A stretch of 64,000 bases of DNA, from assembly GCA_963675435.1 (NCBI GenBank), contig OY776216.1, positions 4,402,001 through 4,466,000 on the forward strand. Direction: 5' to 3'. Every line of letters starts with the position of its first letter. Within the stretch, counting starts at the first letter, position 1. The notes under the pieces were generated by a model. It saw nothing but the letters and a program-made list of their open reading frames with translations. It was not told the origin of the DNA and did not search any database. Shown here in pieces: positions 35,153 to 45,389 of this stretch. The DNA is from Saccharicrinis sp963675435. Its GTDB lineage: Bacteria; Bacteroidota; Bacteroidia; Bacteroidales; Marinilabiliaceae. The position numbers were made by a program, and so were the translations under genes.

Positions 35153-36919
35153 TTAAAACGAATATCCTACTCCTACCCTAACATTTAATCCTTGCATTGG
35201 ATATCCATTCCATTGATAGTATTTGGAAACAATTGCATTATTCAAATTAGCAAACATAGTCCACTTTGAACTAATTGTATATTCTGCACCAAGATTAATA
35301 TCAATAACAGATTTAAGCTCTTTTGTTGTTTGAGTTGAAACATCATAAGCAAAACGTTTACCCATAGTATAAACTCCTAAATTCACCCACAAATCGTCTA
35401 TTGGAGAATAATTTGCTGTTAATCTTACTTCTACTTCAGGTTTATGCCATGCTTCTTCTATTTGATCCAGGTTATAACCATTATACTTACCCTTAAGTAA
35501 TACATTCATCTTTTGAGATGGCTCATATTTTAATTCTCCTGATAAAGTCAACAAACTACCATCACTATATACAACATCAAATAAGTTTGTTTGACTCACA
35601 GTGGCTATAGCCGAAGAAGTTGCTAGTTCAGTACTGTACCACCTGTTTACATAAAAATGCTCATTATCAAACATCGAATAATCCACTCTGGCAACAAAAC
35701 TTGTTTGTGAACTAAAGTTACCTTTCAATCCACCAAAGAAATGCAAACCATTAAAGCTATTTAATACATTTACATCTGCTGCTACAAACTGGTTCTCTTT
35801 TTGTATTTTTTGATAGTTATTAATATCATAGTCGCCTTGAACTCCAGCAAAAGCACTCACAATACCATCTGCAATAACTAAATTAGCCTCTACGTGTGGC
35901 GCTATATTAAATCCACTCTCCTCATCTTGCCCTCCTAATATACTATAAGTATCTAATCCAACTTTAAAGTCAATTCCCTCAAAAACAAAGCCTAAAGCAG
36001 GAGAAATATTCAACACGGTCATACTTCTATCCATGAATTCATATAACGGACTATTTGAATCTGGAACCGAGGTTCCATAGTAATCAAAACCACCTGCAAT
36101 ATCTAAAAACATATCATTGAAATAGATTTTTGCTTTTGCATTTAATCCAATGCCATTTTCTCCAACACCTGTTATATTGCTGAATGTCTGATATTTTAAT
36201 TTGGCTTTAAATGCCACATCATCTGGTTCAACAACTTTATTTCCAAAACCAACATTTAAACCAAATGAACTTAATCGTTGCTTTCTGTCCGCCATCAAAT
36301 TACTTCCTAACGTATTAGAAGTTGGATCCAACAAATCTGAATAATAGGACAATGTCTCATCTATATTTTGATAACCATAATAATCGTAAATATTATGATC
36401 AAACTCCGCATCTAATGAAAGTGTATAATCATCCCAAAATCTTCTAAAATAAAGTGATGCATAGGTATCATGAATTGGTGCTTCTGACTTAGTATTATTT
36501 TCAAGCTTAATATCACCATTAGATGTTAAATGTCCCACATTTAAACCTAAAGCATATTCTTCTGAACGCAAAACATTGTAGTTTAAATCTCCAAAGAGAG
36601 TAACGTAATTACCCAATCCTCCTTTGATATAGGATTTATCTAAAACAGTTTTTCTTTCTGGTTTTAACCGCGCTGCTGTTATGGGTTCAATTGCCAATCC
36701 TGAGGCCATTGCCTTTGAAAGAATATCATAAGAAAAACTCGGATTAAATGTAGCTGAATCTACTTCATCTACAGGTAATTTATTAATTTTAAATGCATCT
36801 GATATAATTGGATTATACTCTCTTACAACCTTTACATCTTTATTTAATTCCTGTGCATTAACAGAAACAAATGATAATATAAAAAGTATAAGTAATATAT
36901 ATATATAATTCTTCTTCAT
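35153..36919 (-). CDS. outer-membrane beta-barrel protein next to giant TPR protein
   Basis: 588 residues. Signal peptide (MKKNYIYILLILFILSFVSVNAQ), then a short periplasmic segment (ELNKDVKVVREYNPIISDAF, with KINKLPV) and a long series of alternating beta strands (GGLGNYVTLFGDLNYNVLRS, YTLSLDAEFDHNIYDYYGYQ), ending QGLNVRVGVGYSF with terminal Phe. This end and strand pattern fit an outer-membrane barrel of the TonB-receptor fold without the usual plug. The upstream gene (31-bp gap) encodes a 1020-residue TPR protein; the two form an operon and the pairing is common in Bacteroidota, function unknown. Confidence 0.8.
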   Translation of the reverse strand: MKKNYIYILLILFILSFVSVNAQELNKDVKVVREYNPIISDAFKINKLPVDEVDSATFNPSFSYDILSKAMASGLAIEPITAARLKPERKTVLDKSYIKGGLGNYVTLFGDLNYNVLRSEEYALGLNVGHLTSNGDIKLENNTKSEAPIHDTYASLYFRRFWDDYTLSLDAEFDHNIYDYYGYQNIDETLSYYSDLLDPTSNTLGSNLMADRKQRLSSFGLNVGFGNKVVEPDDVAFKAKLKYQTFSNITGVGENGIGLNAKAKIYFNDMFLDIAGGFDYYGTSVPDSNSPLYEFMDRSMTVLNISPALGFVFEGIDFKVGLDTYSILGGQDEESGFNIAPHVEANLVIADGIVSAFAGVQGDYDINNYQKIQKENQFVAADVNVLNSFNGLHFFGGLKGNFSSQTSFVARVDYSMFDNEHFYVNRWYSTELATSSAIATVSQTNLFDVVYSDGSLLTLSGELKYEPSQKMNVLLKGKYNGYNLDQIEEAWHKPEVEVRLTANYSPIDDLWVNLGVYTMGKRFAYDVSTQTTKELKSVIDINLGAEYTISSKWTMFANLNNAIVSKYYQWNGYPMQGLNVRVGVGYSF

Positions 36920-36950
36920 CGTAAGTACAATTTCTATTTACAGAATTAAA

Positions 36951-39900
36951 TTATTGAATATTTAAGGTATCAACGGATTCTTTTGCTGAGGATACGGCCA
37001 TCTTTTCTTCAACTGTTTTTAAACGAGACTGAACCATATCTTTAATATCATCATCTCCTTTATAATTTTCCACAATACTTTGCAGGTATTGCTTAGCCTG
37101 AAAATATTCATTATTAGAAATATAAATATCTGATAATAACACAAAGCTTCTAGCTAACCAATATTGATGAGATGTTCCTTTATTGGCTAATTCAAACACT
37201 TCACTTTCCGCCTTGCTCTTATCTCCAGAATCGTAATAATATTGAGCAATAATATATTTTGCCTCTGCTCCCTGAGCACTTTGAGGATTTTGAGCTAATA
37301 TTTCGTATTCCTTAATAGCCAATTCCTGTTGTCCTTTAGCCATTAATGCACCAGCCTTGTAATAGCGGGCTTCTCTAACAATTTCACCTGCCACTTTAGG
37401 TGAATTCATCACCTCTTCGGCGGAACTTATTGTCTGATCCAAATCATTCAACTTATAGCAACAACGCATTACCCCTATTCGGGCCTCCATACGGTTTTCT
37501 TTAATCTCAGCTACTTGCTCCAATTGTTTAAAGGCAGTTAACGCTTCGTTATATTTTACCATACTATAGTTAATCTCTCCAGAACGAATCAATGCATCTT
37601 CCGTAAACAAATTTTTACCCGAATTAGCAACTTCGTTGTAGGCTCTCAGTGCATCATATTTTTCACCATTTTTATAGAGACAATCTGCCATATAATAATT
37701 GGCATTTAACACAAACATCCCTTGCGGATATCTGCTTAAATAATTCTGGAAACTCTTAATAGCAGGCTCACATTTACCTTCCATATAATAACGTTCTGCA
37801 GTTACATAACTTAAGGAATCCTGCTCACGTACATCAACCTGAGCAAAACTTCCTAATGTTTTGGTGTAGGCAACATATCCATCCAAATCATTTCTGTCCA
37901 TGTAAATATTTCGGATACCTAACAATGATTCAATAGATTCCTGAGTACCAGGAAATTCATTTACAACCCTTTTGTAAAAAGCCATTGAGTTATTATAATC
38001 ATTAGAGTTATAATAAACCAAACCCAATTGAAGCATTGCCTTTTTAGAATAACTACTGGTTGGGTATTTTTCTTTAATTGTTTTATACATTCTTATGGCA
38101 TTATTTAAATCGCCCATTGAAACATATGATTTTCCCATTTCATACAAAGCATCATCCACATAATTGGATTTTGGATATTTATTAATTAATCCATTTAATT
38201 CAGTAATCTTTGTTTCATGTTGTTTTAAAATACCCAAAGAAATTGCTTTCTGATAAATAGAGTAATCTGGAGAAGCAGCTACTATCATACTCCCATTTTC
38301 GTAATAATTAATAGCTTGCTGAAAATCTCTTTGTACAAAATAACAATCGCCAATTCGGTTGTAGGCATCACCTATTGTTGCAGTAGATTTATTTTTTTCA
38401 ATATTTATATACTTACGCCACCAGCTTTTTGCTGACTCATAATTTTTTTCTTTGAACTCAGCATAGGCTATATTATAATGAGCTAATCCAAAATAATCTG
38501 TACCAAAACTTCCAGAGGTTAGAATAAAAGTATTATAATCCTCAACAGCATTGGCATATTGACCTAATCGATATTTTGCCTCACCTCGCCAGTAATATGA
38601 TTTAACTTTTAATTCCTTATTGTACTGTCCATACTTCAAACTATAATCAAAATACTTAATAGCCTCACTAAAACTCAAATTAGTAAATAAATCAATGGCT
38701 CTATAGTAAGCCACTTTTTGTAAGGCCTGATAAACTCTAGCATTTTTAATTTTAATATTTTCCAGTGCATCAAGAGCCTGCTCATAATTTTTTGTGGTTA
38801 AAAAAACTTTACCCAAATAATCATAAGCTAAATCAATTTTATCACTTTCCGGGAATTTTTCAATAAAACTTAAAAATGAATTGATAATTTCATTGAAGGG
38901 AGAATAATTTAGTTCGTAATTTAACTTGATGGTATTAAATAATGCATCCTCCTGAATATCCTTATCAAAATCTAATTTTGATGCTGCTTCAAAAGCCACT
39001 CTGGCTCTTTTTTTATCTTTTAATCTTATATGGCAATCGGCCAAATGATAATAAGCATTTTGTGCCATCTCATCATTTAACGAAGTCACCATACTTAAAT
39101 ATTCAGCTGCTTTATCATAATTCTTCTGATAGTAATAAGCAAATCCTAAATGGTAATAATCTTCTCGTCGTGCTTTTGATGAAAGCTTTATGGTTGTTTC
39201 AAAATATTCTGTAGACTGGGCATAGTTTTTCTTAGCAAAATACGATTCTCCTACAATTCTTGCCATGTCAGCCTTTCTTTCTTTCGAACCTTCATCCATT
39301 AATGGCATTGCATAATTTATCGCCTCATCATAATCACCTTTTAAATAATGAATTTGAGCAATATAAAATGGAACCAACTTTTTAAATGACGGAACATCTT
39401 TTAATCGTTCAAATCCCTCCAAAGCCGTTTCGTAATTTCCTTTTTGATATTGAATATGTGCATAATAATAATTAGAAGCATCGTAATATTTATTATCCAC
39501 ATCTTTCAGATCATAAAAATATCGATTTGCAACATCGTATTCCTCCTCCATAAAATGAGCATATCCCTTTTTAAAGAAAAAAGCATATCTGGTTTCCTGA
39601 TCCAGCTTTGCGTCATCTACTTCTTCAAACTTACGAATGGCATGCTTATATTTTCTGTTACTGATTTTCATATCGCCCAAATGGTAGTATGCAAATGAAC
39701 GCTTATTACTTTCAGGAAAATCAAGTATAAACTTTTCAAATAAGTATTCAGCATCTCCATTTTCAAGATTTTTAGCACATACGGCCTGATAGTAACATGC
39801 CATAGCGTATTGATTGGATTCGCCAGGAACGGATTGCCTGATAATTTTTTCAAATTGATCCCTTGCAGAACCAAATTTATTCAAACGATATAACTCCATT

Positions 39901-40013
39901 GCTTTTTCAAAGGCTCTTTCTGGCTGTGTTAATCCTAACGACTGCTGAGAAAATAATGATAGGCTTATGAACAAAACCAGAATGGTTGCAGATAGAAATT
40001 TTGTATTTATCAT
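36951..40013 (-). CDS. giant secreted tetratricopeptide-repeat protein
   Basis: 1020 residues. Signal peptide (about 1-23, ending LFSQQ) then near-continuous TPR hairpins along the whole chain, e.g. AYYHLGDMKISNRKYKHAIR, DYYHLGFAYYYQKNYDKAAE, YDYLGKVFLTTKNYEQALDA, AYNRIGDCYFVQRDFQQAIN and YEMGKSYVSMGDLNNAIRMY. The layout fits a periplasmic scaffold with some 25 repeats. It is transcribed before, and with, the barrel gene at 35153-36919, suggesting a complex with that outer-membrane partner. No catalytic motif is visible. Confidence 0.9.
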   Translation of the reverse strand: MINTKFLSATILVLFISLSLFSQQSLGLTQPERAFEKAMELYRLNKFGSARDQFEKIIRQSVPGESNQYAMACYYQAVCAKNLENGDAEYLFEKFILDFPESNKRSFAYYHLGDMKISNRKYKHAIRKFEEVDDAKLDQETRYAFFFKKGYAHFMEEEYDVANRYFYDLKDVDNKYYDASNYYYAHIQYQKGNYETALEGFERLKDVPSFKKLVPFYIAQIHYLKGDYDEAINYAMPLMDEGSKERKADMARIVGESYFAKKNYAQSTEYFETTIKLSSKARREDYYHLGFAYYYQKNYDKAAEYLSMVTSLNDEMAQNAYYHLADCHIRLKDKKRARVAFEAASKLDFDKDIQEDALFNTIKLNYELNYSPFNEIINSFLSFIEKFPESDKIDLAYDYLGKVFLTTKNYEQALDALENIKIKNARVYQALQKVAYYRAIDLFTNLSFSEAIKYFDYSLKYGQYNKELKVKSYYWRGEAKYRLGQYANAVEDYNTFILTSGSFGTDYFGLAHYNIAYAEFKEKNYESAKSWWRKYINIEKNKSTATIGDAYNRIGDCYFVQRDFQQAINYYENGSMIVAASPDYSIYQKAISLGILKQHETKITELNGLINKYPKSNYVDDALYEMGKSYVSMGDLNNAIRMYKTIKEKYPTSSYSKKAMLQLGLVYYNSNDYNNSMAFYKRVVNEFPGTQESIESLLGIRNIYMDRNDLDGYVAYTKTLGSFAQVDVREQDSLSYVTAERYYMEGKCEPAIKSFQNYLSRYPQGMFVLNANYYMADCLYKNGEKYDALRAYNEVANSGKNLFTEDALIRSGEINYSMVKYNEALTAFKQLEQVAEIKENRMEARIGVMRCCYKLNDLDQTISSAEEVMNSPKVAGEIVREARYYKAGALMAKGQQELAIKEYEILAQNPQSAQGAEAKYIIAQYYYDSGDKSKAESEVFELANKGTSHQYWLARSFVLLSDIYISNNEYFQAKQYLQSIVENYKGDDDIKDMVQSRLKTVEEKMAVSSAKESVDTLNIQ

Positions 40014-40292
40014 TAATAATATCTTTTTCTTCAGATTACAGTAATTTTGTTTTACAAGTATTGTACCAACTTATAAACATTATAATTTACGGCCTTAAAG
40101 ATATAAAAATTAGACTTTGGCCTAGTATAGATTGTTAGTTTATAATGAAACGCAATTAATTCACAATTTATTTTTCTATTTTCACAAAATATTTAATACA
40201 GGAACGATTTAAAATACTAATCAGTGAAGTTTATAAAATGCTTTTAAGTATAACTTTTCTGATGATGTTGTTTTATTCTGATTTATGTTAAA

Positions 40293-40997
40293 ATGAGTTT
40301 CAAAAAAAACGTACCAATAGAAAATAAAAACGGCAATATAGTTGAATTAAAAAACACTGTAATCAGACACAGGGAAAACATTGTACTTAAAGATGTTAAC
40401 CTTGAAGTTAAAAAAGGTGAATTCATCTATTTAATAGGTAAAGTTGGAAGTGGAAAATCTAGTTTACTGAAAACTTTTTATGCAGAAGTTGCTATTTCTG
40501 AAGGTTATGCTTTTGCTGTTGGTTACGACTTAAAAAAGGTAAAATCAAAAAACATTCCTTTTTTAAGAAGAAAAATGGGTATCATTTTTCAGGATTTTCA
40601 GTTATTAAGTGATCGATCTGTATATGAAAATCTTGATTTTGTTTTAAAAGCAACTGGCTGGAAAAACAAGAAAGAAATGGATACACGTATTCGTGAAGTT
40701 TTAACTCAGGTAGATATGCTTCACAAAGGTTATAAAATGCCACATCAACTTTCCGGTGGTGAACAACAACGAATTGGTATTGCAAGAGCTTTATTGAATG
40801 AACCGGATCTTATTTTGGCGGATGAGCCTACTGGTAATTTAGATCCAGAAACAACCAATGAACTGATGATTTTGTTACAGAAGATTTCTGAGATGGGAAA
40901 AACTGTAATTATGGCCACTCACAACTACGGCATGATTGATAAATACAAAGGTCGTATTTTAAAGTGTGAAGATGCCAGGTTGAAAGAGAATGAGTAA
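40293..40997 (+). CDS. ftsE: ABC transporter ATP-binding protein, FtsE-type
   Basis: 234 residues. Walker A GKVGSGKSS at 49-57, Q-loop IIFQDFQLL near 97-105, signature LSGGEQQR at 153-160, Walker B LILADEP at 173-179, H-loop MATHNYG near 212. The early block with ENIVLKDVNLEVKKGEFIYL and FLRRKMGIIFQDFQLLSDRS is the FtsE group type, the ATPase that with FtsX gates cell-wall hydrolases at division. ftsX is not adjacent in this window, so the assignment rests on the ATPase alone. A LolD-type role is the alternative. Confidence 0.82.
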   Translation: MSFKKNVPIENKNGNIVELKNTVIRHRENIVLKDVNLEVKKGEFIYLIGKVGSGKSSLLKTFYAEVAISEGYAFAVGYDLKKVKSKNIPFLRRKMGIIFQDFQLLSDRSVYENLDFVLKATGWKNKKEMDTRIREVLTQVDMLHKGYKMPHQLSGGEQQRIGIARALLNEPDLILADEPTGNLDPETTNELMILLQKISEMGKTVIMATHNYGMIDKYKGRILKCEDARLKENE

Positions 40998-41004
40998 TTA
41001 GTCA

Positions 41005-41072
41005 GCAGCATACAGTAGCCAGTATGCAGATAAAACAAACGGCTGCAAATTGAGTACTGTAGACTGAGTACT
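41005..41072. repeat. short GACTGNN-type repeat patch between converging genes
   Basis: The left part reads CAGT-rich (CAGCAGCATACAGTAGCCAG) and the right part ACTG-rich (GAGTACTGTAGACTGAGTAC), so it is a miniature version of the heptamer arrays at 60-63.4 kb, with the orientation switching in the middle. It separates the ends of ftsE (+) and the aminotransferase (-). Confidence 0.5.
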
Positions 41073-41078
41073 AAAATA

Positions 41079-42269
41079 TTATTGAAGTCGGTCCAATGCT
41101 ATTTTAATTCGATTCATAGCTTCAACCAATAAATCATCAGCAGTTGCATACGAAAATCTCAAACATTTAGGACTACCAAAAGCCTCACCTGTCACTGTGG
41201 CTACATAAACAGTTTCTAGCAAGTAAAGTGCTAAATCTGAAGCATTATTTATAGTATAATTCTCATAGGATTTTCCGAAAAAACTATCCACTTCAGGAAA
41301 CAGATAAAAAGCACCTTGGGGTTTATTAACTTTTAATCCATTAATTTCCTGAGCCTTTTTAACAACCAAGTCTCTTCTTCTTTTAAACACTTCTTTCATT
41401 TTCATAGAAGGTTCCTGCGTTTCATTTAAAGCTGCAGCTGAGGCCATTTGTGAAATAGAGCAAGCTCCTGATGTATATTGCCCCTGAAGTTTATTACATG
41501 CATCAGCAATCCATTGAGGAGCTGCCATGTACCCTATTCTCCATCCAGTCATTGCATACCCTTTTGAAACACCATTAACCACAACAACACGATCCTTCAA
41601 CTCATCAAACTGAGCAATACTTTCATGCTTTCCATCAAAGTTAATCAGTTCATAAATTTCATCTGAAACAATAATTACATGTGGATTTTTTTCAAAAACC
41701 TTAGCTAAAGCTTTTAATTCTTCTTTAGTATATGAACTTCCTGTAGGATTAGAAGGAGAACTAAACAAAAAGATCTTAGTTTTATCTGTGATTGCATTTT
41801 CTAACTGCTCAGGCGTAATTTTAAAGTCTTCCTCTATTCCTGCCTCCACTACAACGCTTTGAGCTTGAGCTAGATTCACGATCTCAATATAACTTACCCA
41901 ATAAGGAGCCGGAATTATAACTTCATCCCCTGGACCTGTTAAACTAAGAAGCACATTTGCAATAGATTGCTTGGCTCCATTTGAAACCACTATCTGTGAT
42001 GGGTTAAATGTTAAATTATTATCTCGCTTAAATTTTGTACAAATAGCGTCTTTTAAAACAGGTAATCCAGCAACAGGTGTATATTTAGAAATATTATCAT
42101 CAATAGCCTTTTTTGCAGCTTCCTTAATATGGTCCGGAGTATTAAAGTCCGGTTGACCAATACTCAAGTTAATCACATCATGCCCCTGATTTTGAAGTTC
42201 ACGACTTTTTTGCGACATGGCCAAAGTAGCCGACTCATTTACATTAGCTAATCTTTCAGAAATATTCAT
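41079..42269 (-). CDS. class I PLP-dependent aminotransferase, aspartate type
   Basis: 396 residues, normal for fold-type I class I aminotransferases. Substrate/cofactor blocks: NLSIGQPDFNTPDHIKEAAK, SNGAKQSIANVLLSL, SPSNPTGSSYTKEEL, and the Schiff-base lysine K236 in VVVNGVSKGYAMTGWRIGY; the arginine near the C-terminus (CLRFSYATADD) binds the carboxylate. Closest in character to aspartate/prephenate aminotransferases (AspB/AspC group I-gamma). The exact amino acid pair cannot be set from sequence. It is divergent from the small membrane protein gene, sharing a 157-bp spacer. Confidence 0.92.
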   Translation of the reverse strand: MNISERLANVNESATLAMSQKSRELQNQGHDVINLSIGQPDFNTPDHIKEAAKKAIDDNISKYTPVAGLPVLKDAICTKFKRDNNLTFNPSQIVVSNGAKQSIANVLLSLTGPGDEVIIPAPYWVSYIEIVNLAQAQSVVVEAGIEEDFKITPEQLENAITDKTKIFLFSSPSNPTGSSYTKEELKALAKVFEKNPHVIIVSDEIYELINFDGKHESIAQFDELKDRVVVVNGVSKGYAMTGWRIGYMAAPQWIADACNKLQGQYTSGACSISQMASAAALNETQEPSMKMKEVFKRRRDLVVKKAQEINGLKVNKPQGAFYLFPEVDSFFGKSYENYTINNASDLALYLLETVYVATVTGEAFGSPKCLRFSYATADDLLVEAMNRIKIALDRLQ

Positions 42270-42426
42270 AATATTATTTATCTAATTTTACCATTACGGA
42301 ACAATGCCTTATATTTATATTTAAGGCTTGTTGCAAATCATAACAAATACTGCTATTTTCACCCAATATTTTGGTTTGAAATATTTTCATTCCACAAACG
42401 AGTGCAAAAGTAACATTTTAACGATT

Positions 42427-42951
42427 ATGGATGTTTTTCTTGAGGTAATAAAATACATTTTACCATCACTTATTGTTTTTTTTACATCAATATTTCTGGT
42501 AAGATGGTTTTTAAAAAGCGATTTGGAGCGCAAAAGACAAGAGTTTTTATTGGGTAAATTTAAAGAGTCATTACCAACTCGATTGGCAGCCTATGAACGC
42601 ATAACTCTATTTTTGGAAAGAATTAATGCTGAATCTATTGTAATTAGAGAGCAATCTCCTACCTTAAACTGCAGACAGTTTCAGGCAAATTTATTATCAA
42701 CCATAAGAACTGAATTTGAGCATAATATTGCTATGCAAGTATATTTACCATCTGCAACCTGGGATTTGGTTAAAAAAGCAAAAGAAGAAATGGTTCGATT
42801 AGTTAATGTTTCTGCAGGATATGTTAAGCCTGAAGACCCTGCTATTGCATTAGGAAAAACATTATTAGAGCAATATCAAAATGAAACAGCCTATCATTTT
42901 AAAAAAGCCTTAGAAACTTTAAAAAATGATGTTCAGACCTTATATATCTAG
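42427..42951 (+). CDS. small membrane-anchored protein of unknown function
   Basis: 174 residues from the ATG at 42427 (MDVFLEVIKYILPSLIVFF); the longer frame would add 33 residues of low quality. One membrane span (about 8-27) is followed by a helical, charged domain (LERKRQEFLLGKFKESLPTR, LAAYERITLFLERINAESIV) with TIRTEFEHNIAMQVYLPSAT. Such one-span proteins with this domain occur next to other genes in Bacteroidota, but I do not recognise a named family. It lies just before the tyrosine kinase gene with a 45-bp gap and may be co-transcribed. Confidence 0.8.
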   Translation: MDVFLEVIKYILPSLIVFFTSIFLVRWFLKSDLERKRQEFLLGKFKESLPTRLAAYERITLFLERINAESIVIREQSPTLNCRQFQANLLSTIRTEFEHNIAMQVYLPSATWDLVKKAKEEMVRLVNVSAGYVKPEDPAIALGKTLLEQYQNETAYHFKKALETLKNDVQTLYI

Positions 42952-42996
42952 ATCTTTTAAACCTATTACGGCTCTTTATTTATTAAAATTAACCTT

Positions 42997-45378
42997 GTGG
43001 AAAACAATACCAAAAAACATAATTATACAAATCTAAACCAAACTAAAAGTGATGGATTACCTGATATCAGAAAGATATTTCGGCTGGCTCTTTCTAATTG
43101 GTATTTGTTTGCAATATCCATCCCAATATGCTTAACAGTACTATTTTTACACAACAGGTATACACAAAATACATACAGAGGTTCTGTAACCGTAATGCTA
43201 AAAAGTGACGAACCCAAAAGTATTTCGAGAGCTGACTTGATTGAGGGTTTTGGATTATCTCCGGAAATGAAAAGTTTGGAAAATCAAACAATAATTCTAC
43301 GCTCAAAAAAAGTGGTTAAAAGAGCCATTGACCAGCTTGACTTTGCTATTGACATCTATAGTAACGGTGTATTAATGGATTATGATATGTATAACAGAAG
43401 TCCGTTTTCTGTTGAAATGGATTCTGCACATGCACAAATATTAAACACTCCCATTTATATAAAACCAGAGGCAAATAATAAAGTTACAATTACTATTGAA
43501 ACAGAAAACGCTTTACTACATTCATTTAAAGATGAAAAAAATCATGGAGGCAGTGGCTTAATTTCCTTTAGCAAAACAGTTAATTGGGGGGAAGAAATAA
43601 ATACACCTTTTGGCAAATTTAAATTATTAAGTAATCAAACAGAATTAAAGCCAGAAGTTGAGTATTACTTTTATTTCAGATCTCACAATTGGTTAGCAAA
43701 TTATTACCGGGGTAAAATATCAGTTTCTCCCTATAAAGAAGGTAGTTCTATCATTTATATATCTACAACAGGTTTAAATACTCAGAAAATAATAAAATTC
43801 TTAAACGCTTTGTCGAAAGTATATCTTGAACAAAGTTTAGAAAGAAAAAATGAAATAGCCTCTAGAACCATTCATTTCATAGATAATCAACTCATTAAAG
43901 TAGCTGACAGTCTTAAATGCGCTCAGGAAAAATTAATGAATTTCAGACGATCTAATGTTTTTAGTGCACCAACAGAATTAACAACCCGTTTGGCAGACCA
44001 ATATTTTGAGTTTGAAAAGGAGCTCAATCTTATTAAATTACGAGAAGAATATTATAAAAATTTAAATAATCAGGTTATCAATAATCCTTTAGGAGATGAT
44101 TACCTATTACCTGCATTTTCTGAAAATGCTAATAGCCTAATATCAAGTCTGGTTATTGATTTACTAGGTTTAATTAACGAACATAAACTAACGCAGGCCG
44201 ATGGTGCAGAAATTAACCCTTACCTTGATGAGTTGGAAAGAAAAATTGAGGTTAGTAAACAAAATCTTCTAACTGCTTTGGATAAATTAATTGAAAACAT
44301 TACAATAGAAAAAAATAAAATAAAGCATCAAATGCAGGAGTTAGCTTTAAAAATGAACCAACTTCCTGATTTAGAAAGAAAATACCTTGATGTTGAAAGA
44401 GGATATAAATTAAATGATGCCATTTATACTTTTTTATTACAAAAACAAAGCGAAACTCAAATCACCAAGGCATCAAACACTCCTGATAATGAAATTATTG
44501 ATGAAGCAGCCATAACGGGAGTTGTTTCTCCTAACAGAAAAAAGAACACGCAACAGGCATTAATGCTGGCATTTGCCATACCTATAGCAATTATTGTATT
44601 AAAGGAGTATTTAAACAATAAAATCAGAGATAAACAAGATCTATCATCCATATGTGGTTCTGTTCCAGTCATAGGTTATATTCCTCAATACAAAGGCAGT
44701 TACAACAATGTAATTCATGAAGAACCTTTATCTAACATTTCGGAATCATTCAGAGCCTTAAGAACAAAACTTAAATTTATGTGCCCAGCTAAGGATGCGC
44801 AGGTCATAACAATTACTTCAACAAACACTGGCGAAGGAAAAACTTTCTGTGCTTTAAATTTAGCATCTGCCTTTGCTATTTCAGGTAAAAAAACAGTATT
44901 AGTTGGATTTGATTTAAGAAAACCCCGATTAACAGAAATATTTAGTCACCACAACCATGATGGCTTATCAAATTACTTAATAGGTCAATCCTCGGTAGAT
45001 GATATTTTATTCTCGGGTGAAGTTGAAAACTTAAGTATTATTCCTTCGGGAGCAATACCTCCAAATCCGTCTGAATTAATTGCCACTCCTTATACTGCTA
45101 AGTTATTCAAAACACTTAAAGAAAAATTTGATGTTGTAATAGTTGATTCACCACCAATAGGAGTTGTTGCAGATTCAAGAGTATTAATGGAATATAGTAG
45201 CAGTCATCTTTTTGTGGTCAGATCTGCTAAAACAAATAAAGAACACTTTAAACATACTATACAAAACCTTCTTTCTGAAGGCATTGACAACATTGGTTTT
45301 ATCTTAAATGATTTAGCCATCAACGTTGGTAGTTATAATTATTACACTGAAAGGTACTACACCGAAAACAAAAAATAG
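42997..45378 (+). CDS. polysaccharide co-polymerase / tyrosine autokinase, Wzc type
   Basis: 793 residues, start GTG at 42997 (alternatives are few). N-terminal Wzz-type region with two membrane spans (near 30-52 and 515-535), a long coiled coil between them (LITAL-type heptads around 380-470), then a C-terminal BY-kinase: Walker A TSTNTGEGKT with K615, Walker A' VVLVGFDLRKPRL, Walker B VVIVDSPPIG. The tail GSYNYYTERYYTENKK is the tyrosine cluster autophosphorylated in Wzc/CpsD kinases. It regulates export and chain length of capsular or extracellular polysaccharide. No Wza or polymerase gene is beside it. Confidence 0.92.
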   Translation: MENNTKKHNYTNLNQTKSDGLPDIRKIFRLALSNWYLFAISIPICLTVLFLHNRYTQNTYRGSVTVMLKSDEPKSISRADLIEGFGLSPEMKSLENQTIILRSKKVVKRAIDQLDFAIDIYSNGVLMDYDMYNRSPFSVEMDSAHAQILNTPIYIKPEANNKVTITIETENALLHSFKDEKNHGGSGLISFSKTVNWGEEINTPFGKFKLLSNQTELKPEVEYYFYFRSHNWLANYYRGKISVSPYKEGSSIIYISTTGLNTQKIIKFLNALSKVYLEQSLERKNEIASRTIHFIDNQLIKVADSLKCAQEKLMNFRRSNVFSAPTELTTRLADQYFEFEKELNLIKLREEYYKNLNNQVINNPLGDDYLLPAFSENANSLISSLVIDLLGLINEHKLTQADGAEINPYLDELERKIEVSKQNLLTALDKLIENITIEKNKIKHQMQELALKMNQLPDLERKYLDVERGYKLNDAIYTFLLQKQSETQITKASNTPDNEIIDEAAITGVVSPNRKKNTQQALMLAFAIPIAIIVLKEYLNNKIRDKQDLSSICGSVPVIGYIPQYKGSYNNVIHEEPLSNISESFRALRTKLKFMCPAKDAQVITITSTNTGEGKTFCALNLASAFAISGKKTVLVGFDLRKPRLTEIFSHHNHDGLSNYLIGQSSVDDILFSGEVENLSIIPSGAIPPNPSELIATPYTAKLFKTLKEKFDVVIVDSPPIGVVADSRVLMEYSSSHLFVVRSAKTNKEHFKHTIQNLLSEGIDNIGFILNDLAINVGSYNYYTERYYTENKK

Positions 45379-45389
45379 GAAACTATTAC

